Positions 54,584 to 63,474 of a stretch of DNA of 64,000 nt are shown here, in pieces. Source of the DNA: Aculops lycopersici (lineage: Eukaryota > Arthropoda > Arachnida > Trombidiformes > Eriophyidae); contig WNKI01000003.1 in the NCBI GenBank assembly GCA_015350385.1, positions 436,644 to 500,643 on the forward strand, given 5' to 3'. How positions within the stretch are numbered: position 1 is the first letter of the stretch; every line of letters begins with the position of its first letter. A program made the position numbers and the translations under genes. The notes under the pieces were generated by a model. The model was not told the DNA's origin, searched no databases, and saw nothing but the letters and a program-made list of their open reading frames with translations.

Positions 54584-55106
54584 AAGTGTCCCCAATATAT
54601 TCTCAAGTCCTCTCTTGGGACCTTCAACAATATTAGCTGCCAAGTCGTATAGTAAGCCAATATTCAACATGGAAACGATTAGGCAATTCCATGCAGTGGA
54701 CTCCAAAGTGCACTATTTAGATTATAGGTACAGATATAAAACCGGTAAGCTAAGACTTCATCTAACCATCATAAGAAGGAAGAAGATGAAGAAGCATCAA
54801 CGTAAAAAGTGGCGTAAAAAGTTCAAAAGTCTGTTGGCCAAGGAAAGACTTAAGCGTGAGATTGCCAAAGAGAAAGCCTTCAGAGTAGAACTATTGACTA
54901 TGATCCGCGAGGCCGAACAGTTTGATCCAAAAGAGTTCGCCTTGCGAAAGATTGCGGAAGCAAATGATATTCCTCAAGAGAAATCAAAGGAGGAACTATT
55001 CGAGGAGCTCAAGGAAAAGATTAGAATCAATCGGTACCAGGTTGACTATGTTAAACCGAAACATAGAACCTGCGATACAATAGACAGTAGTCACTTTCTA
55101 ACTTGA
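54120..55106 (+). CDS. Chimeric mitoribosomal protein: mL45 N-terminus fused to mS38/AURKAIP1-like C-terminus
   Basis: 328 residues in one frame. Residues 1-154 are almost identical to mRpL45 at 60743 (MSRLLAKVTTDLVSVPRITF through NPWQEREVYNPCTIGLIEPY to EFTKVA), including its presumed mitochondrial presequence. Residues after about 155 are unrelated to mL45. TIIRRKKMKKHQRKKWRKKF, KSLLAKERLKREIAKEKAFR and MIREAEQFDPKEF match the basic C-terminal domain (DUF1713) of mS38/AURKAIP1, a small-subunit mitoribosomal protein. An internal ATG at 54669 (METIRQFHAVDSK) could be a remnant of the original mS38 start region. The Tim44-like core of mL45 is missing. The chimera may supply mS38 from an mL45 promoter and presequence; the presequence role is inference. 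Confidence 0.78.
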   Translation: MSRLLAKVTTDLVSVPRITFVPCRTKYYNNRPPNPKWRKQRAWKVWKIDLPDFDKMRYDSKNRNPSIEEMRSQYKERGVAPPNPWQEREVYNPCTIGLIEPYQGAEDGKSSSLISSLKNPLASGKDFVKNKRAVGDIRNFEREDIILKEFTKVAISVPNIFSSPLLGPSTILAAKSYSKPIFNMETIRQFHAVDSKVHYLDYRYRYKTGKLRLHLTIIRRKKMKKHQRKKWRKKFKSLLAKERLKREIAKEKAFRVELLTMIREAEQFDPKEFALRKIAEANDIPQEKSKEELFEELKEKIRINRYQVDYVKPKHRTCDTIDSSHFLT

Positions 55107-55126
55107 TTTCGATGATCAGTACCGGG

Positions 55127-55132
55127 AATAAA
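55127..55132 (+). promoter_or_regulatory. Polyadenylation signal of chimeric mL45-mS38 gene
   Basis: AATAAA 21 bp after the stop codon. Confidence 0.6.
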
Positions 55133-55360
55133 TTATGGTACTGTCAAAAGAAACAGTTTAGATTTCAAATGCAGTCTAATTAATGGCTGATGGAAGATTT
55201 ATTTGTCTCTTTGATAAGTATAAACCACTAGGTGGACTTAGTCGTTATACTTATCATCGATTTTCTGAGCAAAACGTTTGACACCAAGAAGGTGATGGCT
55301 GCCGCAGTCTGTTCTGTCCTGGTTTTTCTTGTTGGCCATTGGGGACCAGAATATTATTTA

Positions 55361-56314
55361 CTAGCTCTCTGAGGCGTCTGAGTAGTCATAGTTTTGGTAC
55401 TCGTCTTTGATATTTGCAACATCTTGAGGGCTCATCATAATGGAGGAGCTTTGGGAAGCTGGTGCCATTTCGAATCGCGACTCACCGGAAGCTTGGCGCG
55501 CAGCGTACATATTAGCCTCCTCTTGTGCCTTGCCAATGTTTTTCTTATACCTGATTCGCTTGTTTCCAAACCAATTAGATACTTGCGATACTGAAATACC
55601 ACACTCACGTGCTAGTTGCTCCTTGGCCTCTTCGCTCGGATATGGATTTGCCAAATGAGCATAGAAGTATTCATTCAAAATATCCGTCGAGGTTTTGCTA
55701 AAGTTTCTCCTCTTCCGTCTCAAGTCTAAGAAACGAGACCTCAGAATGATTACAGCCTGACAGGTGCTATTCTTAAGTTGAATTTGTATAGAGTTAAACT
55801 TTTTCTGTATAATCCTGACCATACGTTCCATTTCCTGTGGTGTGATTGGCCTAACTCTATTGTGCTCGTGCAATAATTTCATTACATGTGAGGTGAATTG
55901 ATCACAATCTCGGTGGTATTTGTTCAATTCAAGTTGGTATATGTTTTTGATTTCAGCTAGCTTAGTCTTATATTCCTGATTCTCAATTACATTATCATTT
56001 GGCGATGCAGTTCCACTCAGACTTCCAGGTAAGGAGCCAACATTTGGAATTGGATTGCCTCGAGCGTCGACCGAAGCAACACCCTCAGCTATAAGCATGT
56101 TGTCCAAACGTACAAGTTCAGAATCTTGTCGATCCTCCTCGTAGTTTATCATGGGATTCAATGCAACTTTACGCTTCATATTCTGTAAAACTTGGCGCAA
56201 GTTTGCCGCCAAGTAACTTGTTTCAAGTTCTCGCTTCCTATCCTGAGCATTGTCAAGTGTCGCCTGACTTATGAGATCGAGCTCAAGGAATGGATCGAGA
56301 TTCTCCGTTTCCAT
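55361..56314 (-). CDS. exd: Extradenticle/PBX TALE homeoprotein, diverged paralog
   Basis: The ATG at 56314 (METENLDPFLELDLISQ) gives 317 residues; the open frame upstream begins at GTG and is not used. It has PBC-A-like DNAQDRKRELETSYLAANL and LVRLDNMLIAEGVASVDARG, PBC-B (QEMERMVRIIQKKFNSIQIQ) and the TALE homeodomain (about 195-257: RRKRRNFSKTSTDILNEYFY, LANPYPSEEAKEQLARECGI, SVSQVSNWFGNKRIRYKKNI). PBC proteins are DNA-binding Hox cofactors. It differs from the paralog at 59073 through much of PBC-A/B (ILRSRFLDLRRK for ILRSRFLDARRK) and has a shorter, acidic tail. The N-terminal PBC-A block is weakly conserved compared with insect exd. It lies head to head with the other copy. Confidence 0.9.
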   Translation of the reverse strand: METENLDPFLELDLISQATLDNAQDRKRELETSYLAANLRQVLQNMKRKVALNPMINYEEDRQDSELVRLDNMLIAEGVASVDARGNPIPNVGSLPGSLSGTASPNDNVIENQEYKTKLAEIKNIYQLELNKYHRDCDQFTSHVMKLLHEHNRVRPITPQEMERMVRIIQKKFNSIQIQLKNSTCQAVIILRSRFLDLRRKRRNFSKTSTDILNEYFYAHLANPYPSEEAKEQLARECGISVSQVSNWFGNKRIRYKKNIGKAQEEANMYAARQASGESRFEMAPASQSSSIMMSPQDVANIKDEYQNYDYSDASES

Positions 56315-59072
56315 CTTGTTAATTTCTAGGTGCTGATTATATTTGGTATTTCTGATATGTAATTGTGTTAGTAAATTGGTTAATTGATTTAGGTTCACCT
56401 AGTTGATTATGTGATGGTAATATTTGATGATATGCCTCTCTTGGTGTAAATGATAGCTTTTTTGTCATGAAAGTTTTCCTAACATCAATCTAGAGATGAA
56501 TCATAGTGAGTTTTTGATTGAATGAGCTTTATAAAAGTCATAAGCAACTTGAATTTGCGTGAAAATTTGATTTGATAGTGAGACAATCAAGCTGAACTTA
56601 ATAGTAGTCCAACTTTTTTGATTTGGCCTAATATATTGAACAATGGAGTAATGAGAGATTCAAAAAATGCTAGCCTTTACTGATGCTGCAGCGACATCAA
56701 CATCAGCACAAGGAAAATATTCTAATTTTTTGTTGATGTTTTGGCTCACTTTGGGTCGGGTTGATGCTGCCGTTACTCCGCCACAATCGTTGTCCATTGG
56801 CCACAAAGAGAAGCCAATGGGCGAGTTTCTGTGCCGCTGCCAGCGCGGCTGCTGCTGCATCCTCCAAACTCGGCTCAGCGATGAAACTTTTCTGGGCATC
56901 CAAAGAGGGGAAAGCAGTGAACCTCAATGCGTAGAACTATGTCAATCTCGCTTTGGGCTTGCACTGCGACCCCCAATGTTGTGGCGATTTGTGCTCAGAT
57001 CGCGTCTCTGGTACTGGCTAGTGCAGATATTACGTAGCCCGAGATGCATCCTCCTCGGTGTCTTAGTCTTTGCAATGAAGAGACTCTTCACAAGCTGGCG
57101 AGCTAACTAGACGTCGGCAACGACCAACTTATTTCCCGTAAGCCGCTTGCAGGTTGCTCGGCTGGCCAGTTGAGCCGACCACTTGCATGTCCATCGTCAT
57201 CATCATCGTCGTCGCCGTTGTCGTCGTCTTCGTTGTCTGCCTCGAAACTGGCCGCAAGTTCGGCCGGCAATAAACGAGCACCAAGTTGGTGGGCACTCTT
57301 GGCGAGTTGCAACTTGCTAGTTTGTTCTTCGTTTCAGCAGTCTCAGCTTCAGCTTCAGCTTCAGCTTCAGCTTCAGCTTCAGCTTCAGTAGTTGCAGTCT
57401 GGTATCCAAAAGACATTAGCCGAGGAATTCGAGTCTCGCTGGTTAGAATGCAGACGAGAGATGCCTTTGCTGCTCGTCGTTGGGGTCGACGTTGTCTTGA
57501 TGCTTCTCTCTAGCTAAAGGAGCACCATTCTTGTTGGCCATAGCGTCAACTTGAGCATCGGTGGCAGCAGCAGTGGCAGCAGCGGCCACGGCGATGCTCG
57601 AGTAGTCGACAGCTTCACACAGATCTACCATTGAGAGCTTCAAGTTCCAAGTTCGAATTGCGAGGTTGGAAACTGCAAGCTGTGGCGCCTCCTAGCTTTA
57701 GCTTGTAGCTTGTATTAGCTAAAGCTGCGGCAGTAGCTGCAGTGCTAGCCACTCTGTCAAACTGTGAAATGGTCGGCGCTCCAGCGTAGACTGTCGACAT
57801 CTGAAGTGAGCAAAGCGAACATCCACAACTTCGTATTCGAAAAATAATACAACAACTAAACGCTCTTTCTCAGTGGGATCGCGCATTCGCGATTCATCTC
57901 ACTATTTTGCCATTGCCTTCGGTGTCCAATGCAATTCTCGCAAGGCAGAACTCTGCGCACAAAGGGGAGCAAATTTTCGGAGAGTTTGTGAGAGTCGGAG
58001 TGAGGGGGAGGGCAACAGCATAGCTCGCATCGAATCCCTATACTATGGGCCCCTGCTGACCCCCGCCAAAGTTTGGGATGCGGCGGCGGAGGCGCCACTG
58101 TGGCTTCGCCCTGTGCGCTTTGCAAATTTCTGTGCGTGGCCACCACGGCGTCCATCGGGCAAAGCCGAGGCCAATGGCGAAATCCCACTGAGAAAGAGAG
58201 AGGAACTACAGGGCAAAAAAGTTTTGCAGGGCGCAAGGCCTAGAGCACACATTGTGCTGGCAAAGGCGAATGAGAGAGAAGGCAAAAGCAGAATGAGCAG
58301 CAGGAGCTGCAGCAACATTGGCCTTACGATGACTATGGCCTGTGCGCTGCCCGCCTGTCTCCAGTCCCATTGAGCCTAAACATCAACAGAAATTATCATC
58401 GAGCCGATGAACAGAAGCCAAAGGTAAAGGTGGAGGGAAATTTACCACAACAATATAATTGCATCACATCTCGCCACATTACTAGTGTGGTTTAATTTTT
58501 TGCAAACCTCTCAACGCCACCACTACTACTACCATTGATGCTACCCATTAGCAAGAACAACTGCCGCTCAACTGCATAGTTACACTCTATTAGTAGATAT
58601 TCAAACAACAAGCAAAGTAGGCTTTAGAGGAGGCTAACAAAGACAAAGTTTCACTCAAGACAAGAGTCTAACGAGACGAAGAAACTGCAAACTAAGGTCA
58701 ATCTGTATTGTTTGTCCCATGCAGTCAAGTTAATTGTCATTGGCAAGTTTGCTTTAAAGAGGAAGTGAAATTCTATAAGACTGAACTAAAATTTGGACGC
58801 GTGTTTGTGTAATTAACCAAATGCTAATCAACTTGACGACAATTCAAACATCAAGTATAACAAATAATATTTTGCATTATTAGCGTCAGCAACTTTATTG
58901 ATTTATACTAAAGTCTCTCTAGAAGAAGTGAATTTTAATTGACGTAATAAAATTTGATTGCAGTCGTGCGCCACTGGACATGCGAGGAGGTAATTAAACT
59001 GGCAAGTGTAATAGTATCAATAATTGTAAAAAAGATTATTAAGTCAACGCAAACCATCGAAAACCACTCAAG
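56315..59072. other. 2.8-kb spacer between the two divergent extradenticle genes
   Basis: No supportable gene. The open frame at 57873-58373 starts at GTG and lies in a GC-rich patch (about 57850-58380) unlike the AT-rich flanks; it has no recognisable domain. The spacer also holds a CTTCAG hexamer array and GTC/CAT trinucleotide runs near 57190-57240. It should carry the promoters of both extradenticle genes. Confidence 0.5.
57342..57388. repeat. (CTTCAG)n hexamer array
   Basis: Nearly eight tandem units of CTTCAG in the spacer between the extradenticle genes. Confidence 0.9.
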
Positions 59073-60044
59073 ATGAAGGAAAATCTTGACCCATACGAGG
59101 CGCTTGATGTCATCAGCCAGGAGACGCTAGAGCAAGCTCAGGACAAGAAGAAGGAGCTTGAGTTACATCCGCTAACCAATAATCTGAGGCAAGTTTTGGA
59201 TGATATGAAGGCACGAATTGCACTGAATACCCGAATGAATCATGAGGAGGAACCTCAAGATCCCCAACTGATGCGACTGGACAATATGCTCGTCGCCGAG
59301 GGAGTCGCCACCCAAGATATGAGAGGAAATCCCATCTCGAATGATGTAGCCGCGGCGGCTGTGGCCGCAATGGGAGGCCAAATGTCGCCCAGCGAGGGTA
59401 TAATTGAGAATCAGGAGTACAAGAGCAAGTTGGCCGATATTAGGGAAGTGTACAACAATGAACTAAACAAGTATCATAACTCATGCGACCAATTCACATC
59501 GCACGTTGTAAATCTACTACAGGAACATAGTAAAATTAGGCCGATTTCACAACAGGAAATGGAGCGAATGGTCAAGATTATACACAAAAAGTTCAACCAA
59601 ATACAGGTACAATTGAAACAAAGTACCTGCGAGGCTGTTATGATTCTGAGATCGCGATTCCTTGACGCGAGAAGGAAACGAAGAAACTTCAGCAAGCAAG
59701 CGACAGACATACTTAATCAATACTTCTATGCCCATCTAGCGAATCCATACCCAAGCGAGGAGGCCAAGGAGCAGCTGGCCCAGAAATGTGGCATTTCCGT
59801 ATCGCAAGTATCAAATTGGTTTGGAAACAAACGAATTAGGTACAAGAAAAACATAGGCAAGGCTCAGGAAGAGGCCAATATGTACGCGGCAAGACAGGCA
59901 ACTGGTGAGTCACCCTATGAGGTAGCACCATCTTCACAAAGCTCATCCAATATGCTGAGTCCGCCGCCGAATGGAGCCGGCGGTCGAGATGACTATACGG
60001 GTTACAACAATTATGATTATGGTTCGGATGAATCAGAGAACTAG
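59073..60044 (+). CDS. exd: Extradenticle/PBX TALE homeoprotein
   Basis: 323 residues from ATG in one frame. PBC-A-like residues 1-80 include DVISQETLEQAQDKKKELEL and EEEPQDPQLMRLDNMLVAEG. PBC-B spans about 110-198, with EMERMVKIIHKKFNQIQVQL and STCEAVMILRSRFLDARRKR. The TALE homeodomain (about 199-261) has the PYP insertion and WFGNKRIRYKK recognition helix. The tail is Ser/Pro- then Tyr/Gly/Asp-rich. It is closer to insect exd than the minus-strand copy. As a PBC cofactor it would modulate Hox DNA binding in the nucleus, normally with Homothorax. Its 3' end is the source of the fragment at 53333. Confidence 0.95.
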   Translation: MKENLDPYEALDVISQETLEQAQDKKKELELHPLTNNLRQVLDDMKARIALNTRMNHEEEPQDPQLMRLDNMLVAEGVATQDMRGNPISNDVAAAAVAAMGGQMSPSEGIIENQEYKSKLADIREVYNNELNKYHNSCDQFTSHVVNLLQEHSKIRPISQQEMERMVKIIHKKFNQIQVQLKQSTCEAVMILRSRFLDARRKRRNFSKQATDILNQYFYAHLANPYPSEEAKEQLAQKCGISVSQVSNWFGNKRIRYKKNIGKAQEEANMYAARQATGESPYEVAPSSQSSSNMLSPPPNGAGGRDDYTGYNNYDYGSDESEN

Positions 60045-61205
60045 AACATTACCAGGAGTGACACTTTGAACTCCTACAGAAAGAAACACACAATTCAAAT
60101 TCCCCCGAGTGAATGCTCAAAAAAGACAGCACCAATCCTGAAAAAACAAGAGGACTCACAATATTCTATGGCCTAAGATTCGACCATTTGAACACATTGC
60201 ATTGGTTGTAATAGAAGAAAATCAACATCATTTGGCGAAAAAGACCTAATCCACGATGACAAGTCAAATAAGCAAAGCGAACAAAAGTATGAAAGATCTA
60301 GGACCGGAATGCAATTTACCACCCGAAGCCAAGCTTGACACACGATTCTAGAAGACGGAAGTGCATTTGCTCTGTCATATGGATGTAACTTAAATCCACT
60401 CTTGATTAAAAATCGATTATCGTCTCAATCAGAAGTCAATCTTCAGTTTTTGCCTGCATCCTTAATATTCTAAAATCATCATCTCGGATTACGAGTGTGG
60501 ATTACCTAGTATCTAAGGCCATTTGCACTACAGAAGTTCGCATAGAACTTCACCACTGTGTTCTGAAACTTTTGGAAAGCACTTGCCGCAGAGAGAAAAA
60601 AACACGCAAGCACAGCAACTCTCACGATAAGCACATGCCTCTATTTATCAAAGCGTTCGGTCCTCGTGCTCGTGTTTCTAATTAGAAAGCAAACTATTAT
60701 CACCTATCCGGCTGGTCAGTCTCAAATCAGTCTAGATAAGCAATGAGTCGACTTCTAGCTAAGGTAACCACTGACCTTGTGTCGGTTCCCAGGATCACAT
60801 TTGTGCCTTGTCGAACGAAATATTATAACAACCGACCGCCAAATCCAAAATGGCGTAAACAACGAGCCTGGAAGGTTTGGAAGATAGACTTGCCAGATTT
60901 TGATAAAATGAGATATGATAGCAAGAATAAGAATCCGTCTATAGAGGAAATGCGAAGTCAGTATAAGGAGCGAGGAGTGGCGCCACCAAATCCTTGGCAG
61001 GAAAGGGAAGTCTACAATCCGTGCACAATTGGTTTGATTGAACCGTACCAGGGAGCCGAGGATGGCAAATCTTCATCGCTCATATCTAGTCTCAAGAATC
61101 CTTTAGCCAGTGGTAAAGATTTTGTCAAGAATAAGCGAGCCGTAGGCGATATAAGAAACTTCGAGGGGGAGGATTTCAACTTGGAGGAATTTACAAAGGT
61201 AGCTA
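59904..61205 (+). repeat. Segmental duplication, copy B (likely parental)
   Basis: Extends from the last codons of the plus-strand extradenticle gene to codon 154 of mRpL45. Both genes are intact here and continuous across both edges, so this copy is probably the source of copy A. Confidence 0.88.
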
Positions 61206-61645
61206 AAGATGTCTATGTGAAAGCTCACGAATCATTGGCAAAGCATGAAGAGGATGACCTATATCAATATGTTACAGAACATTGTTATCCCGCAATAACT
61301 GCAGGATTAGATTACACAACAATTATTTGGAAGTATTTAGGTGAGATTGAGGAGCCTGAAGCAGTGCAAGTCCGTGTTGCTGATCTCATGTCAAAAGCTA
61401 ACAAATATGCCCAAATAACCATGAAGTTTCATACGAAACAAATATTGGCCATCTTTGACAGGCATGGACGACTAATTTATGGAAGTCCAACTAATGTAAA
61501 GGAAGTTCACGAGTATATTGTTTTCGAAAAGTATCTATCCAACGAGTACGGCTCGTGGAGAATCCATGATCGCATCAAGATCGATGGCGAGCAGAAGGAA
61601 ATCTCGCTGAATGTACCTAAAACTTTTGTTAGACAATCAAACTAA
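60743..61645 (+). CDS. mRpL45: Mitochondrial ribosomal protein L45 (mL45)
   Basis: 300 residues from ATG, intronless. mL45 is a large-subunit mitoribosomal protein with a Tim44-like fold that sits near the exit tunnel and helps attach the ribosome to the inner membrane. Visible matches are EEMRSQYKERGVAPPNPWQE, LYQYVTEHCYPAIT, EAVQVRVADLMSKANKYAQI, FHTKQILAIFDRHGRLIYGS and EYIVFEKYLSNEYGSWRIHD. The N-terminus is basic with few acidic residues, as expected for an import signal. Length agrees with the family (about 300). A near-identical 5' half is fused to another gene at 54120. Confidence 0.95.
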   Translation: MSRLLAKVTTDLVSVPRITFVPCRTKYYNNRPPNPKWRKQRAWKVWKIDLPDFDKMRYDSKNKNPSIEEMRSQYKERGVAPPNPWQEREVYNPCTIGLIEPYQGAEDGKSSSLISSLKNPLASGKDFVKNKRAVGDIRNFEGEDFNLEEFTKVAKDVYVKAHESLAKHEEDDLYQYVTEHCYPAITAGLDYTTIIWKYLGEIEEPEAVQVRVADLMSKANKYAQITMKFHTKQILAIFDRHGRLIYGSPTNVKEVHEYIVFEKYLSNEYGSWRIHDRIKIDGEQKEISLNVPKTFVRQSN

Positions 61646-62051
61646 AAATTCGATTGAGACAACACTACTTGATCAAATCGTCTCTTGTGGTTTTGTTTCA
61701 TTATTATCAATTCACATCTATTCTTTCTCAAAGAAAGCAACTTCAACTTGCAATGCGATTGCAACGAAGTGCACTAATTTTTGCACCGAAAGAAGCCCCT
61801 GAAAACTCCCACAGCGTAACACATACAAGGGTTTGTTTCTCTTTGTGTGTATCTGTCTCTGTTCGGTGAAATTTGTAGAACAGAATGTAAACACAGCAAT
61901 TTGTAAATATTTCACCTCTCCAGGTATTTGCCAAATCATTTGAATATCTCGGTTAAACCAATCAAATCAAAAATTATCGCACATCTTTCAGCATCCAAAA
62001 CATCAGTACTATCTTCTATCGAGAGGATAATCTATTTTGAGTTACAAAAAC
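61646..62051. other. Spacer between mRpL45 and OTU gene
   Basis: Short same-strand gap with no coding sequence supported. Confidence 0.45.
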
Positions 62052-63434
62052 ATGAACAAAGGTGGATCCGATGATTCCCTAAATAATAGTGATGTTGTTC
62101 CCATCTGTTGGTCCTCCTCCAGCTCATCGTCTTCACTATCAGATGATGCACCCACATCCAATAAGCATTACTTGAATTCATTGATGTCCAATGATTTTAG
62201 CCAACCATACAAACTTGGAAATCATCAAACAATGATGAACAATTACGGACAAGATCTTTACGTAGATTATCAATCAACACATCATCGTCCAATTCTTGGA
62301 TCTAGTCAAAGGGGTCAGATCGATCGGTCTCAAAACACCTTGGCTTCCTTGTATGGGGAATCATCAGCTTTAGCTTCAAGTGCACTGACTTCTGGAATAC
62401 CAGATGTTGTTCCAGACCCAAGATCAATAGCTCTGAGACCCGATGAATCATTTGGCTTGAGGTGCAATGACCAAAATGATAAAAACAACTTGAACAGATT
62501 AATTTTAGGCCGAAGAAGAGAGTACTATAATAAGACAAGAAACATGGCCTCCCCACTCGGTGATCATACAAGTAGTAACATCATCAGCAATGCTGATATT
62601 GACAATGATTACAGTATTGATCAAGAGGAAATATATCACAACAATGAACCTGCACCAATAGCACTTCCAGGTTTAACTGGTCCATCGGAACATAGCGGCA
62701 ATATGATTACAAAAGGTATATGTCATCGTCTTTTGGATTATGCTACTCTAGAGGAGATGGAGGATTACATTGAAAGTAGCCGAGAAGTTATCGAAGATGT
62801 GATTAGCATTATCCGTGAAGCGCCAGCATACAGGAACTATAATATTAGCGACTATCAGATCGACTACTCTATCAAACAATCATTCAATCCGAACTTTTGG
62901 CTCGATCGTGAGCCTGTAGTAACAACCGCTGACGGTAATTGCCAGTATCATGCCGTTTCTATGAGTTTGACCGGAAGCGAGCTATATACTCCCGAAGTTA
63001 GACTGGCTGCCGCGGTGGCAGTTCTCGATAACAGGGAGTACTTCGAGTCCATACTTAGATTAACTGACAAAGGTAGTGTTTACGAGATGATGCGAACAAT
63101 CCTAAGAAGTTACTCCTGGGGCGATGAGACAACATTGAAGGCGATTGCAATAGCAATCAACAAGAGGATATTTCTCTACACCTGTAACTTTGGTAGAAAA
63201 GACTACGACATGGTGAGGACTTTAAGCAAAGAAGAGCTTTTAGACGCATTCAGAGAGAAAAAGTATAGAGGTGGAACGGGGATACATGCTTACGCCGATC
63301 CTCTTATACATGTACCGGCGAATGATTACATTATGCTGTTCCACAAGTCGGAACATTTCATCGCAGTTTTGCCAACAACTCCTCAGCCTACAATGTTTGA
63401 GCCTTACAATCCCATTGTACCAGTCTTCGACTAA
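62052..63434 (+). CDS. OTU-domain cysteine protease (deubiquitinase-like)
   Basis: The ATG at 62052 gives 460 residues. The first 230 are Ser/Asn-rich and probably disordered. The OTU fold covers about 285-450: FWLDREPVVTTADGNCQYHA has catalytic Asp294 and Cys297, followed by SLTGSELYTPEVRLAAAVAV, LDNREYFESI and KSEHFIAVLP with His435. The triad is intact. OTU enzymes cleave ubiquitin chains. The DGNCQYHAVSMSLTGSE block is not typical of OTUB, OTUD or A20 enzymes and resembles OTU domains in less-studied multigene families, some linked to mobile elements. The subfamily is uncertain. The stop codon overlaps an AATAAA (TAATAAA, signal at 63433-63438). Confidence 0.75.
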   Translation: MNKGGSDDSLNNSDVVPICWSSSSSSSSLSDDAPTSNKHYLNSLMSNDFSQPYKLGNHQTMMNNYGQDLYVDYQSTHHRPILGSSQRGQIDRSQNTLASLYGESSALASSALTSGIPDVVPDPRSIALRPDESFGLRCNDQNDKNNLNRLILGRRREYYNKTRNMASPLGDHTSSNIISNADIDNDYSIDQEEIYHNNEPAPIALPGLTGPSEHSGNMITKGICHRLLDYATLEEMEDYIESSREVIEDVISIIREAPAYRNYNISDYQIDYSIKQSFNPNFWLDREPVVTTADGNCQYHAVSMSLTGSELYTPEVRLAAAVAVLDNREYFESILRLTDKGSVYEMMRTILRSYSWGDETTLKAIAIAINKRIFLYTCNFGRKDYDMVRTLSKEELLDAFREKKYRGGTGIHAYADPLIHVPANDYIMLFHKSEHFIAVLPTTPQPTMFEPYNPIVPVFD

Positions 63435-63438
63435 TAAA
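63433..63438 (+). promoter_or_regulatory. Polyadenylation signal overlapping OTU stop codon
   Basis: AATAAA begins on the second base of the TAA stop codon, implying a 3' UTR of only about 15-30 nt before the convergent neighbour. Confidence 0.55.
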
Positions 63439-63474
63439 TTGTAACCGGAATCGTTGGTAATTGTAGGCTCTAGT

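Noticed and set aside
56315..56398. Longer N-terminus for the minus-strand exd
   Set aside because: The extension begins at GTG and lacks PBC similarity; the ATG at 56314 matches the paralog start.
57873..58373. 166-codon frame between the exd genes
   Set aside because: Begins at GTG in a GC-rich patch where stops are rare; no homology recognised.
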